Positions 27,195 to 38,014 of a stretch of DNA of 64,000 bases are shown here, in pieces. The stretch is from the NCBI RefSeq assembly GCF_029892605.1, contig NZ_JARXWF010000001.1:1-64000 (forward strand), read 5' to 3'. Origin of the DNA: Parabacteroides sp. PM6-13 (GTDB taxonomy: Bacteria; Bacteroidota; Bacteroidia; Bacteroidales; Tannerellaceae). Both the position numbers and the translations under genes were made by a program. Every line of letters starts with the position of its first letter. Position 1 is the first letter of the stretch. Below the pieces are notes generated by a model. The model made no database searches, had not been told where the DNA came from, and worked only from the letters and a program-made list of their open reading frames with translations.

Positions 27195-29351
27195 TTAATC
27201 TTCTTCCTGAGAAGCTTCGTATTCCTTCAACAGTTTGTCCTGAACATCGGTCGGAACCAATTCGTAGCTGGCGTATTTCATGATAAACGAGCCACGACCT
27301 CCGGTGATAGAGCTCAACGAAGTGGAATAGTTCGACATCTCTTTCAAAGGCACTTTCGCTTTCAGCTTTTCGAAACCGCCTTCGCTGTCCATACCCATAA
27401 TGATCGCACGGCGTCCCTGCATGTCGCTCATCACGTCACCCAGGTAATCGGCCGGTACGGATACTTCCACATCGTATACCGGTTCGAGGATCTTCGGCCC
27501 CGCGTTCTTAAAGGCGGTGCTGAACGCGTTACGTCCGGCGAGCATAAAGGAGATTTCATTACTGTCTACCGGGTGCATCTTTCCATCGTACACGATGATG
27601 CGCACGTCGCGGGCATACGAACCGGTCAACGGTCCCTGCTCCATACGTCCCATGATCCCTTTGAGGATAGCGGGCAGGAAGCGTGTGTCAATGGAACCAC
27701 CAACGATACTGTTGATAAATACCAGCTTACCACCCCAGTCGAGCTCAACGACTTGTGTATCGCGCACACTGATCTTGAACTCCTGTCCGTTGAATTTGTA
27801 CATTTCCGGCGTAGGCATTCCTTCGGTATAAGGCTCTACGATTAGATGCACCTCACCAAACTGGCCGGCACCACCCGATTGTTTCTTATGACGATAGTCG
27901 GCACGCGCCTGCTTGGTGATCGTTTCACGATACGGAATCTTCGGTTCCAGGTATTCGATCGCGATCTTATCGTTGTTTTCAATACGCCATTTCAACGTAC
28001 GGAGATGGAATTCACCCTGCCCGGAGATGATGGTTTGCTTCAGTTCTTTGGACTGCTCTATCATCCAGGTCGGATCTTCTTCGTGCATACGAATCAGGAT
28101 CTCCATCATCTTTTCCGAATCGGATTCGTTGGCAGCCTTCACCGCACGACGGTATTTCGGATCCGGGTATTTGATAAAGTCGAACTTATTGTCCGCTCCC
28201 TTGCCGTTAAGGGTATTACCGCGACGCACATCTTTCAGCTTCACGGTCGCACCGATATCGCCGGCCATCATTTCAGGCACCTGCGAGCGGGTTTGTCCGG
28301 CCGTTACAAACAACTGGGCAATACGCTCTTTAGAGCCACGATCGGCATTCAACAGGTCATCTCCCTCTTTTACCTTTCCTGATATCACTTTGAAGTAAGA
28401 AACCTGTCCGATATGCGGTTCAATGGTGGTCTTATAGAAGAACAGGCTGGTCGGTCCGGCGGTATCCGGCTTCACCATCTCGCCGGCTATATTGCCATAA
28501 CCCGGCATCTGGTCGGGCGAAGGAACTACATTACCTAAGAATTCCATCGTACGACGCACACACATATCTAATTTGGCGCATACGCAGAATATCGGGAACA
28601 TACCGCGAGCCAACAAACCGGCGCGGATACCCGAACGCATTTCGTCTTCCGAGAGACTGCCTTCGTCGAAGAATTTCTCCATCAACGCGTCGTCGTGTTC
28701 AGCGGCTGCTTCTACCAATGCCTGATGCAATTCCATGGCTTTATCCATCTGGTCGGCGGGGATGTCCAATACATCCGGAACGCCTCCTTCGGGTTTCCAT
28801 TGATACATCTTCATTTTCAACACGTCCACCACAGCATTGAAGCTGGTACCCGTGCTTACGGGATACTGAATCTGAACCGCTTTACTGCCCCAGCGTTCTT
28901 TCAGCTGATTGATTGTATTATCAAAATCCGCCTTGTCGTTATCCAATTGGTTTATGACAAAAATAACCGGCTTCTTGAACTGGTCGATATAACGGAACTG
29001 ATTGATTGTTCCCACTTCTACTCCATATTGCGCGTTCAGCACCATAAGAGCGGTGTCCGTCACATTCAATGCCGAAACAGTACCTCCGATGAAGTCATCA
29101 GAACCCGGGCAGTCCACAAAGTTGAGCTTTTTATTCTGCCATTCTACACTGAAAACGGTTGAGAAAACGGAGTAACCATACTCTTTCTCAACCGGAAAAT
29201 AATCGGACACGGTGTTTCCACTGTCTACAGATCCACGACGTTTTATAACTCCACCCTCGAAAAGCATTGCTTCAGCGAGAGTGGTTTTCCCAGAGCCAGA
29301 ACTTCCCAAGACGGCGATGTTCTTAATTTCATTTGTTTGATATACTTTCAT
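27195..29351 (-). CDS. Elongation factor G paralogue (EF-G2 type)
   Basis: A 718-aa protein with the five-domain EF-G layout. G1 is GSSGSGKTT (16-24) rather than GHVDAGKTT; G3 is DCPGSDDF (80-87), with Ser84 where canonical EF-G has the catalytic His of DTPGHVDF; G4 is NQLD (134-137). Domain IV has QSGGAGQFGEVH, and the protein ends in acidic EASQEED. A Bacteroides thetaiotaomicron EF-G paralogue without GTPase activity is known to support gut colonisation and to be induced under carbon limitation; this protein fits that class. The usual fusA/rpsL neighbourhood is absent. Confidence 0.93.
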   Translation of the reverse strand: MKVYQTNEIKNIAVLGSSGSGKTTLAEAMLFEGGVIKRRGSVDSGNTVSDYFPVEKEYGYSVFSTVFSVEWQNKKLNFVDCPGSDDFIGGTVSALNVTDTALMVLNAQYGVEVGTINQFRYIDQFKKPVIFVINQLDNDKADFDNTINQLKERWGSKAVQIQYPVSTGTSFNAVVDVLKMKMYQWKPEGGVPDVLDIPADQMDKAMELHQALVEAAAEHDDALMEKFFDEGSLSEDEMRSGIRAGLLARGMFPIFCVCAKLDMCVRRTMEFLGNVVPSPDQMPGYGNIAGEMVKPDTAGPTSLFFYKTTIEPHIGQVSYFKVISGKVKEGDDLLNADRGSKERIAQLFVTAGQTRSQVPEMMAGDIGATVKLKDVRRGNTLNGKGADNKFDFIKYPDPKYRRAVKAANESDSEKMMEILIRMHEEDPTWMIEQSKELKQTIISGQGEFHLRTLKWRIENNDKIAIEYLEPKIPYRETITKQARADYRHKKQSGGAGQFGEVHLIVEPYTEGMPTPEMYKFNGQEFKISVRDTQVVELDWGGKLVFINSIVGGSIDTRFLPAILKGIMGRMEQGPLTGSYARDVRIIVYDGKMHPVDSNEISFMLAGRNAFSTAFKNAGPKILEPVYDVEVSVPADYLGDVMSDMQGRRAIIMGMDSEGGFEKLKAKVPLKEMSNYSTSLSSITGGRGSFIMKYASYELVPTDVQDKLLKEYEASQEED

Positions 29352-29514
29352 GATATCAGGGATTTATTTGGGTTTAACAATAAAATCTGCACGTGAATTT
29401 TCACGAGCCCGCAAATTATAGAATGTTAAGGGAATAAGCAACCCGGGCACTTGTGTTTAAGAACATAAATGTCAAAGTGCCTAAAATGTTTTATGCATAA
29501 TTTAAAATGGAAAC

Positions 29515-29545
29515 TTTGCAGAATGGCTGAAATTGTTTTCCTTTG
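29515..29545 (+). promoter_or_regulatory. Promoter of ssb operon
   Basis: -33 TTTG at 29515-29518 and -7 TTCCTTTG at 29538-29545 (one mismatch to TAnnTTTG) with 19-nt spacing, 26 bp before the ssb ATG. Confidence 0.6.
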
Positions 29546-29571
29546 CATATACACAATAAAAAAAGAATTTT

Positions 29572-30081
29572 ATGTCATTAAATAAGGTAATTCTAATAGG
29601 CAATGTCGGGAAAGACCCGGATATCCGCTATTTCGACAACAACGTGGCTGTAGCTAATTTCCCACTGGCAACATCCGAACGAGGGTATACGCTGGCAAAC
29701 GGAACGGTGGTTCCGGAGCGTACCGAATGGCATAACATTGTGGTGTACCGCGAACGGGTACAGTTCGTAGAGAAATGGGTAAAAAAAGGCTCTTCCCTGT
29801 ATGTAGAAGGAAAGATCCGTTCGCGCAGCTACGAAGATGCCGCGGGCATCAAGCGCTATGTAACGGAGATCTACGCCGATCGTATTGAATTCTTCAATTC
29901 AGGAGGACGCTCCGACAATGCGACCACCTCGACGCAAACGGCTCAAACAACTCAGCCCGCTCAGCAACCTGTTCAACAGCCGGTGACGCAACAACCGCCG
30001 ACTACCTCTATCCAGCAACCGGCCAGTCCGGCTTCTCCTTCTTTAGACACGAATGGCGCAGACGACGATCTCCCGTTCTGA
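29572..30081 (+). CDS. ssb: Single-stranded DNA-binding protein
   Basis: A 169-aa protein. OB fold in residues 1-110 (MSLNKVILIGNVGKDPDIRY, WHNIVVYRERVQFVEKWVKK, SRSYEDAAGIKRY). A Gln/Pro/Thr-rich linker (about 118-157) and the acidic protein-docking tip DDDLPF complete it. It coats single-stranded DNA and recruits repair and replication partners through the tip. First gene of the ssb-gldE-gldD-PPTase run, an order widely kept in Bacteroidetes. Confidence 0.97.
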   Translation: MSLNKVILIGNVGKDPDIRYFDNNVAVANFPLATSERGYTLANGTVVPERTEWHNIVVYRERVQFVEKWVKKGSSLYVEGKIRSRSYEDAAGIKRYVTEIYADRIEFFNSGGRSDNATTSTQTAQTTQPAQQPVQQPVTQQPPTTSIQQPASPASPSLDTNGADDDLPF

Positions 30082-30107
30082 TATTGTTTAACTAATCCCC
30101 CGGATCC

Positions 30108-31451
30108 TTGGACTCAGACTATTTTTCGAGTATTTTCAGTAACGTTGTCATTAACGAGTTTACAGCAAGCTCTATCATTGCCTTTTCTGTAGCAGCGCTG
30201 CTCTTGTGTATTTCCGCTTATGTATCCGCTTCCGAAGTGGCCTTCTTCTCCTTATCACCCGGTGATCGGGATGATATCAACGAAGGCAGGCATGCCTCCG
30301 ACAGCATTATTCAAAGGTTATTAAATCGCTCTGAATACCTATTGGCCACGATTCTTATTGTCAACAACTTCGTAAATGTGGCGGTGGTAATGCTTTTCAC
30401 CTTTGGTATTCACTTGTGGATAGACTTCACCGCCGCGCCTTTGTTCGGTTTCATTCTGGAAACGATCCTGTTGACCTTCCTGTTGCTTCTCTTCGGAGAG
30501 ATCATGCCTAAGATATACGCGCAGCTCAACCCACTACGCTTTGTTCGGTTTTCCGCTCCCGTATTGAGCGGAGCAGAGGCGTTTTGCCGCCCACTGGCAA
30601 AGCTATTGGTTGGCTCGACCTCGTTTATCACCAAAGGGAAGGGGCGTCGCAAATACGACCTATCAGCCGAAAAGCTATCCAAAGCATTAGAGCTGACTTC
30701 CGCCGAGATACAGGATGAGAAAGAGATGTTGGCGGAGATTATCAAGTTCTATGACAAGACGGCGGATGAGATCATGACCTCGCGCCTCGATATGGAGGAT
30801 ATCGATATCAAAACAAACTACCGGGGAGTGATCGACTTCGTTATTCAATCGGGCTATTCCCGCATTCCGGTCTATTCCGATACGGAGGACCATATCAAAG
30901 GCATCCTGTACATCAAAGACCTCCTACCCTATATCGACAAACCCGACAGTTTCCGCTGGCAAAGCCTGATACGTCCGGCCTACTTTGTGCCCGAGACAAA
31001 AAAGATCGACGATCTGCTCGAAGAGTTTCGCACGAACAAGATACATATGGCCATTGTGGTCGATGAATATGGCGGTACGTCGGGCATCGTCACCATGGAG
31101 GATATCCTGGAAGAGATCGTAGGCGATATCTCCGATGAGTACGATGAAGACGAGCGGCAGTATATCAAGCTGGCGGATGGAAGTTATATATTCGAAGCCA
31201 AGATTATGCTGACCGATTTCTTCCGCACCATCGATGTACCCGAAGAGGATTTCGGCAAACTAACCGAAGAGGTCGAGACCTTAGGCGGCTTGTTATTGGA
31301 ACTGAAAGGCGATTTCCCGCACCGCAAAGAGGTGATCACCTACGATAAATATCGTTTCCAGATACTGGAGATCGACAATCGTCGCATACTGAAGGTCAAA
31401 TTCAATCTGGTCACTGATCCGGTAACCGAAGAGAGTTTGCAGGAATCATGA
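30108..31451 (+). CDS. gldE: GldE, CNNM/CorC-type membrane protein with CBS domains
   Basis: A 447-aa protein. DUF21 membrane domain with about four TM helices (20-165), then a CBS pair (about 210-330; KGILYIKDLLPYI, GGTSGIVTMEDILEEIVGDI) and a CorC/HlyC C-terminal domain (350-440). The only start in the open frame after the in-frame stop at 30093-30095 is TTG at 30108, so I use it. In gliding Bacteroidetes GldE works with GldD; a Mg2+/metal transport role is known for the wider family. Confidence 0.92.
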   Translation: MDSDYFSSIFSNVVINEFTASSIIAFSVAALLLCISAYVSASEVAFFSLSPGDRDDINEGRHASDSIIQRLLNRSEYLLATILIVNNFVNVAVVMLFTFGIHLWIDFTAAPLFGFILETILLTFLLLLFGEIMPKIYAQLNPLRFVRFSAPVLSGAEAFCRPLAKLLVGSTSFITKGKGRRKYDLSAEKLSKALELTSAEIQDEKEMLAEIIKFYDKTADEIMTSRLDMEDIDIKTNYRGVIDFVIQSGYSRIPVYSDTEDHIKGILYIKDLLPYIDKPDSFRWQSLIRPAYFVPETKKIDDLLEEFRTNKIHMAIVVDEYGGTSGIVTMEDILEEIVGDISDEYDEDERQYIKLADGSYIFEAKIMLTDFFRTIDVPEEDFGKLTEEVETLGGLLLELKGDFPHRKEVITYDKYRFQILEIDNRRILKVKFNLVTDPVTEESLQES

Positions 31452-31468
31452 AATAAATTACGGGAATC

Positions 31469-32038
31469 ATGAAACGCTTTCTCCTGGTATGGATAAGTCT
31501 TTGCTGTGTGGCCTGTACGCAACACTACACGCCCAAGCCGCGCGGTTATATGCGCCTGGAACCTCCCGCGCCCCATTACAGATTGTTTACGTTAGAGAAT
31601 CTTCCCTATAGCTTTCACATCTCCCACCTGGCGGAGATCGAGCTGCCACCGGAAAACGCCAACGAAGGATGGATCAATATCGCCTACCCGTCGCTGGGCG
31701 CTAAGATCTACGGCAGCTACCTGCCTGTTACCCCATCAACCCTTCCCGAAGCGGAGGCGGATAGCCGCGAACTGGTGGTTCGTCAGGCACGCCATGCCGA
31801 ACGGATTTCCGAAAAAGCCTATACCGATCCGGAAAAGCGAGTCTACGGTTCGCTCTTTCTCTTGGATGGCGAAGCAGCTTCGCCTATACAGTTTACGCTG
31901 ACCGATAGCAGTTCACATTTCTTTCGGGGTAGCTTGTTCTATGAGGCTCGCCTGAACGCCGACTCACTGGCACCGGTGACCCGCTACCTCCAGGAGGATA
32001 TTCAGGAGATCATACAATCATTTAGCTGGAACGACTGA
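31469..32038 (+). CDS. gldD: GldD lipoprotein
   Basis: A 189-aa lipoprotein (Cys16 in CCVAC). The family hallmark PKPRGYMRLEPP lies just after the anchor at about 22-33, and the C-terminus ends DIQEIIQSFSW as in GldD homologues. Required for gliding in Flavobacterium but kept in non-motile Bacteroidales, where its role is unclear. It ends at the TGATG that starts the next gene (1-bp overlap), so translation is coupled. Confidence 0.92.
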   Translation: MKRFLLVWISLCCVACTQHYTPKPRGYMRLEPPAPHYRLFTLENLPYSFHISHLAEIELPPENANEGWINIAYPSLGAKIYGSYLPVTPSTLPEAEADSRELVVRQARHAERISEKAYTDPEKRVYGSLFLLDGEAASPIQFTLTDSSSHFFRGSLFYEARLNADSLAPVTRYLQEDIQEIIQSFSWND

Positions 32039-32658
32039 TGCCTTTATTTGCCACATACGAGAGTCCGCGCCGTGCCATCTGGCAGATCACGGAGAGTAGC
32101 GAGGAGTTGTTCGCCTGTTTTGCCGAAAAAGAGAAGATTCTGCCTGCCCTGGAAAAGATAAAAACAGAGAAACGACGTACCGAATGGCTGGCCGTACGCC
32201 TTCTGTTGAAAGAACTTTTAGGCGAAGAGACAGTCATCGCCTATCACCCCAACGGCGCCCCTTTTCTGCCCGATCATCCCTTGTCGGTCAGTGTCTCCCA
32301 TACGAATGGCTACGCGGCGGTATTGCTGCAAGAGAACAAACCCGCCGGTATCGACATGGAATACCGAAGCGACCGTATCCAGAAAATCCGTGAACGTTTC
32401 CTAAGTGAGGCAGAGAACGCCGCCATCGACCCGGCACACACAAGCGAACACCTCTTAATCTGCTGGTGTGCCAAAGAGGCCTTGTTCAAATTAATGCCCG
32501 AAGAGGAGATCGACTTCCGCGAACACCTCCACATAGCTCCCTTCCCCTACTCCACTACCGGCCTCCTTACCATCTCCGAAAGCCGCAGCCCGCACAAACG
32601 AACGTACCTGTTGAATTACGAAGTTAGCGAAGAGTTTGTTGTGGTTTGGGAGAGATAA
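32038..32658 (+). CDS. 4'-phosphopantetheinyl transferase (Sfp/AcpT superfamily)
   Basis: A 206-aa protein. Key motifs: SVSHTNGYAA (about 84-93), Mg-binding GIDMEYR (about 103-109) and WCAKEALFKL (about 142-151). It transfers phosphopantetheine from CoA to a carrier-protein serine. At the end of the ssb-gldE-gldD operon; the target carrier protein is not in the window. Confidence 0.92.
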   Translation: MPLFATYESPRRAIWQITESSEELFACFAEKEKILPALEKIKTEKRRTEWLAVRLLLKELLGEETVIAYHPNGAPFLPDHPLSVSVSHTNGYAAVLLQENKPAGIDMEYRSDRIQKIRERFLSEAENAAIDPAHTSEHLLICWCAKEALFKLMPEEEIDFREHLHIAPFPYSTTGLLTISESRSPHKRTYLLNYEVSEEFVVVWER

Positions 32659-32684
32659 ATATAGAAACAAAGACACATAAATGC

Positions 32685-32715
32685 TTGTATAATAACCAAG
32701 TGGTTATTATCTTTG
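32685..32715 (+). promoter_or_regulatory. Promoter with operator-like palindrome
   Basis: -33 TTG at 32685-32687 and -7 TATCTTTG at 32708-32715, 20-nt spacing. Between them lies the palindrome ATAATAACC-AAG-TGGTTATTAT (about 32689-32710), which overlaps the -7 box; a repressor site is possible. It drives two small genes. Confidence 0.75.
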
Positions 32716-32740
32716 TAAGACAACCAAACCCTTTTCTATT

Positions 32741-32911
32741 ATGATTAATAAAGAAGAGTTACGAGCTCGTATAGAATGGACAAAGAGAAATCTTCAGTTT
32801 TATGCTCTGTTCTGGCATGACTTGTTAAAGGAGCAATCGCCCGAAGAGCTGGAAAAACAAATAAATCAACATTTAGATATGCTGATAGAACTATTAAAAA
32901 CGGAGGATTAA
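32741..32911 (+). CDS. Small helical protein, 56 aa
   Basis: Open frame from ATG at 32741 to TAA at 32911. The product starts MINKEELRARIEWTKRNLQF and ends MLIELLKTED; the sequence is amphipathic and all-helical, with no membrane segment or cysteine. No family recognised. It sits 26 bp after a good Bacteroidales -7 box and 48 bp ahead of a second small gene, which argues that it is real. Function unknown. Confidence 0.65.
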   Translation: MINKEELRARIEWTKRNLQFYALFWHDLLKEQSPEELEKQINQHLDMLIELLKTED

Positions 32912-32958
32912 TCGAAGTCCCTTGCGTAAAGAGTTTTTATAAACGTAAAATTAAATCG

Positions 32959-33177
32959 ATGATTATGGATCTAAAGAAATGGAAAGAAGAATGGATGGCG
33001 CTTGAAACGGCGGAAGAAAGCACCGCGTTTGAGAGACGTTTTCGGGAGGCTATCAAACAATTACCTGAAGAGGATTTGGCGGGTGCTCAGCGTGAGTTCC
33101 TCCACATGGCCAAGACTGACCTGATGGAAGCAGAACGTTTCATGGAGAAAATAAAGCAAGCTGTTCAGCTGATCTGA
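32959..33177 (+). CDS. Small helical protein, 72 aa
   Basis: The frame opens MIMDLKKWKEEWMALETAEE and stays helical and charged to the end (ERFMEKIKQAVQLI). Residues 20-40 look like a coiled-coil. No family recognised. Met3 (32965) is an alternative start. It appears to share the promoter at 32685-32715 with the preceding 56-aa protein. The stop lies 15 bp before the convergent transporter gene. Confidence 0.65.
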   Translation: MIMDLKKWKEEWMALETAEESTAFERRFREAIKQLPEEDLAGAQREFLHMAKTDLMEAERFMEKIKQAVQLI

Positions 33178-33191
33178 CCCCAAAAAGGGAA

Positions 33192-34448
33192 TCACTTCTC
33201 CTGTATCCGCAGAAAAGGTATGACAAGAAATACAGGGATACAGCAAAGGATCACCCAGAAGAAGAAGTGTTGGTAGCCGATTTGCTCCTGAATCCAGCCG
33301 GAGGCCATGCCGGGGAGCATCATACCCAAGGCCATAATACCGGTGGATATGGCATAATGAGAGGTCTTATACTCGCCTTCTGCAAAGAGCATCAGGTACA
33401 TGGTGTAGGCGGTGAAGCCAAAACCATAGCCCAACTGTTCCAATCCCACACAGAGATTGACCACAACAAAGTTGGTCGGCAGGGCATAAGCCATATAGAG
33501 ATAAACCAGATTGGGCAGGGATAGCGCCAGTGCCATCGGCCAGATGCTTTTCTTCAGCCCGAAGCGGGCAATGACAATACCGCCCAGAACACCTCCCAAC
33601 AAAAGGGCAATCACCCCAATCACCCCATAGGCTATACCAACATCCGCCGTCGAAAGTCCCAATCCTCCCGCCTCCGGATTATCTAAGAGGAATGGCGACG
33701 CCATCTTCACCAATTGAGCCTCGCCCAAGCGGTAAGTAAGCATAAACAATAACGCTGCCACAATCCCTTTTTTCTGAAAGAAACTGGTAAAGGTGCGTCC
33801 GAACTCCCGCAGAATCTCCCGGGGCGTTTGTTGCGTTCGCTGCTTGTCGGAAGCCGGGTAAGGGAAAATATAACGGTGCCATAGCGCCAGGGCAATCATG
33901 AGCCCGGCGATAATAAAGAAGATGATACTCCAGGCAAAAGGAACTCTTCCGGTCGCTTTCTCCAACAAGCCGGCAAGCATCACCAACAGCCCCTGTCCCG
34001 TGAGCATAGCAACCCGATAGAAGGTGCTGCGGATGCCGATAAAGAACGCCTGGTCTTTCTCGTCGAGCGCCAGCATATAGAAGCCGTCGGCCGCGATATC
34101 GTGCGTAGCCGAACTAAAGGCCATCAGCCAGAAAAAGGCGAGGGTCGCCTGCAGAAAGAAGTCCAACGGAATCATAAAAGCCACACCGGCCATACCGCCA
34201 CCAATCAATAGCTGCATGGCGTAGATCCACCAGCGCTTTGTCTTGATCAGATCGACAAAAGGACTCCAGAGCGGTTTGATCACCCAAGGGAAATAGAGCC
34301 AGCTTGTATAAAATGCGATCTCCGCATTAGAGACCTGCAGGTTTTTATACATGACCACCGACAGCGTCATGACCACCACACAAGGCAGTCCTTCCGCAAA
34401 ATAGAGCGACGGCACCCACGCCCAAGGAGACTTCTTTTTCACTTGCAC
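33192..34448 (-). CDS. AmpG-like MFS permease
   Basis: A 418-aa protein with 12 predicted TM helices. The N-terminus PSLYFAEGLPCVVVMTLSVV and WLYFPWVIKPLWSPFVDL (about 50-67) match the AmpG/PAT branch of the MFS, which imports anhydro-muropeptides in Gram-negatives. Substrate not proven. Start MQVKKKSPW follows the nitrilase gene by 26 bp, and a four-unit heptad repeat lies exactly in that gap. Confidence 0.8.
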   Translation of the reverse strand: MQVKKKSPWAWVPSLYFAEGLPCVVVMTLSVVMYKNLQVSNAEIAFYTSWLYFPWVIKPLWSPFVDLIKTKRWWIYAMQLLIGGGMAGVAFMIPLDFFLQATLAFFWLMAFSSATHDIAADGFYMLALDEKDQAFFIGIRSTFYRVAMLTGQGLLVMLAGLLEKATGRVPFAWSIIFFIIAGLMIALALWHRYIFPYPASDKQRTQQTPREILREFGRTFTSFFQKKGIVAALLFMLTYRLGEAQLVKMASPFLLDNPEAGGLGLSTADVGIAYGVIGVIALLLGGVLGGIVIARFGLKKSIWPMALALSLPNLVYLYMAYALPTNFVVVNLCVGLEQLGYGFGFTAYTMYLMLFAEGEYKTSHYAISTGIMALGMMLPGMASGWIQEQIGYQHFFFWVILCCIPVFLVIPFLRIQEK

Positions 34449-34453
34449 ACGAA

Positions 34454-34481
34454 CAACTAATCACTAACCACTAATCACTCG
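34454..34481 (-). repeat. Four-unit heptad repeat overlapping a stop codon
   Basis: CAACTAA, TCACTAA, CCACTAA, TCACTCG as consecutive 7-mers. On the minus strand it reads ...GAGTGATTAGTGGTTAGTGA, and the nitrilase TGA stop (34475-34477) is the first triplet of the repeat. Same unit family as 22015-22077. Confidence 0.85.
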
Positions 34482-35260
34482 ATAACCTCAAACCGATCCG
34501 CATCTTTCCAAGCCGGGAACTTCTCGCGTATCTTGATAAGATCTTCCTTTTCAATCGTGCAGGTGCGCGTGATCTCTTCTCGCTTGCCCGCATCGGCCAG
34601 CTTCTTTCCTTTCGGGCTGAACACCATGGAGTCGCCTTTATATACAAAGCCTTTGCCGTCGATACCCACACGGTTCACGCCGCATACAAACGCCATATTC
34701 TCCAAAGCACGCGCCTGCAGCAGGGATTTCCATACCCGCTTGCGGGCTTCCGGCCAGTTGGCTACGTAGATCAACAGATCGTATTCGTTATTCACATTAC
34801 GGCTCCACACCGGGAAGCGCAAGTCGTAGCACACCTGCAAGCAGATATTCCAGCCTTTATAGGGAACAATCGTGCGCTTCGTGCCTGCGGTATAATGAGC
34901 ATCCTCGCCTGCCATCCGGAACAAATGGCGTTTGTCGTAGTAATATTCATCGCCTTCCGGAGTGATAAAGAACGCACGGTTGTAGTATTTGCCCGCCTCT
35001 TTCACGATGAAGCTACCGGTCACGGCAAGTTTGTATTTCACTGCCCACCCTTTGATGGTCGGGATAGTCACCCCATCCATCGTGTCGGCCAGTTTCTCTA
35101 CATTCATGCTGAACCCGGTCGAAAAGGTCTCCGGCAACACCGCCAGATCGGTTCTTCCACTTACCCGGCGCAATAGTTCGCCATAGTAACCCAGGTTCTC
35201 ATCTCGGTCTTCCCAAATAATGTGGGATTGTATCATGCTGATGCGCAATGTGTCTGCCAT
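34475..35260 (-). CDS. Nitrilase-superfamily amidohydrolase (omega-amidase type)
   Basis: A 261-aa protein with the complete Glu-Lys-Cys triad: Glu44 (LPETFSTGF), Lys110 (YDKRHLF) and Cys144 (QVCYDLRFP). The closest functional group by motif is the YafV/Nit2 omega-amidases, which hydrolyse alpha-ketoglutaramate or ketosuccinamate. Cytosolic, no signal. The stop codon lies inside the heptad repeat. Probably cotranscribed with the AmpG-like gene downstream. Confidence 0.9.
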   Translation of the reverse strand: MADTLRISMIQSHIIWEDRDENLGYYGELLRRVSGRTDLAVLPETFSTGFSMNVEKLADTMDGVTIPTIKGWAVKYKLAVTGSFIVKEAGKYYNRAFFITPEGDEYYYDKRHLFRMAGEDAHYTAGTKRTIVPYKGWNICLQVCYDLRFPVWSRNVNNEYDLLIYVANWPEARKRVWKSLLQARALENMAFVCGVNRVGIDGKGFVYKGDSMVFSPKGKKLADAGKREEITRTCTIEKEDLIKIREKFPAWKDADRFEVIE

Positions 35261-35299
35261 AACAGTATTTGTTTAAAGTTCTTTAGTCGTTATTTCTGT

Positions 35300-35848
35300 C
35301 TATACACTGATAAAGTTATCCGGTTTCCCTCCTCTTATACCACGGTAATGGGTGCGGATCGTATAGATATCCTCCTCAACATTCCCGGTGGGATAGAAAA
35401 TGGTTTTGACACCGGCCTCCTTCTTTCCGTAGTCGATATAGGCCAACAAGATAGGCACTTTCGCCTCCAAGGCAATATAATAAAAGCCTTTTTTCCACTC
35501 TTCCACCGGTTTGCGGGTGCCCTCCGGGGTGATAGCCAACTGGAAACGATCGCGGCGATTGAACTCAGCCACCATCTGCTCGGTCACCGATGTGCGCCTG
35601 TCCCGATTTATCGGCACGCCTCCGATCGAGCGAAACAACAGGTTGAAAGGGAAAAAGAACCACTCTTTTTTAATCAGAAAATGAGCGGTGGTACCAATAG
35701 CCGAATAAAAGAGTTTTCCGATCGGGAAATCCCAGTTACTCGTATGGGGCGCTACACAAATCACACATTTCGGCAGTTCCGTTCCTTCCGCCGGGCCTAC
35801 TTTCCAACCAGCCAATCGGAGGATGGTTCTGCTTAACCATTTACTCAT
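35300..35848 (-). CDS. PlsC-like acyltransferase
   Basis: A 182-aa protein with the glycerolipid acyltransferase motifs HTSNWD (HX4D, about 34-39) and TPEGTRKP (about 107-114). GGVPINRDR (about 75-83) is the intermediate block. Members move acyl groups onto phospholipid or lipid A-type acceptors; the small size and lack of a strong TM suggest a soluble/peripheral enzyme. ATGA overlap (4 bp) with the upstream 98-aa gene. Confidence 0.85.
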   Translation of the reverse strand: MSKWLSRTILRLAGWKVGPAEGTELPKCVICVAPHTSNWDFPIGKLFYSAIGTTAHFLIKKEWFFFPFNLLFRSIGGVPINRDRRTSVTEQMVAEFNRRDRFQLAITPEGTRKPVEEWKKGFYYIALEAKVPILLAYIDYGKKEAGVKTIFYPTGNVEEDIYTIRTHYRGIRGGKPDNFISV

Positions 35849-36141
35849 GCGATCTTATCTTTACTCAGCTCTTCGATGGCTAACAGGATGGCTTCGATTT
35901 CCGCTTGCAGGTCGGTTACCAATTTTTTATAATAGGCTTTCACCACCTTTTTATTGTCTTTGCCGCCCGGATGAGATACTCGTTTGATATATTCATCCTG
36001 CATATCAAGGATACGGGTCAGTACAATATCAGCCGCTCCCTGGTCTATTTTCGATACCAGCATCTTTGCCACCAACACCTCGGTGAAGAGTTCGCCTGCG
36101 ATATAGCTGATGTCCCGTTTCAATGTTCTTCTCTTAGCCAT
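35845..36141 (-). CDS. Conserved small helical protein
   Basis: A 98-aa basic, fully helical protein (MAKRRTLKRDISYIAGELFT at the N-terminus, IEAILLAIEELSKDKIA at the C-terminus). No catalytic or metal motif. The gene overlaps the acyltransferase start by 4 bp, so they form one unit. Function unknown. Confidence 0.7.
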   Translation of the reverse strand: MAKRRTLKRDISYIAGELFTEVLVAKMLVSKIDQGAADIVLTRILDMQDEYIKRVSHPGGKDNKKVVKAYYKKLVTDLQAEIEAILLAIEELSKDKIA

Positions 36142-36292
36142 CTTACTTGTTTTTTTTAGTTGTTCGACAAACTTATATAAAAATATGCGATTTATAAGCG
36201 AGTCGCCTAAAAAATAATGATAATCGCAGCAGAGGCAGAAAGAGAGAGTTTGCCATTTTTTTCGTACCTTTGCCGCCTTAAAAACTATTTAA

Positions 36293-37921
<1,629 letters not shown>

Positions 37922-38014
37922 ATAAGCCGAAGGGATTTAAAGACTTTAAGGTCCTTAAGGACTTTAAGGTCTCCTGTTAGGCCAGGTAAACTTTTTCGTA
38001 TTTTTGCCTCTTAA

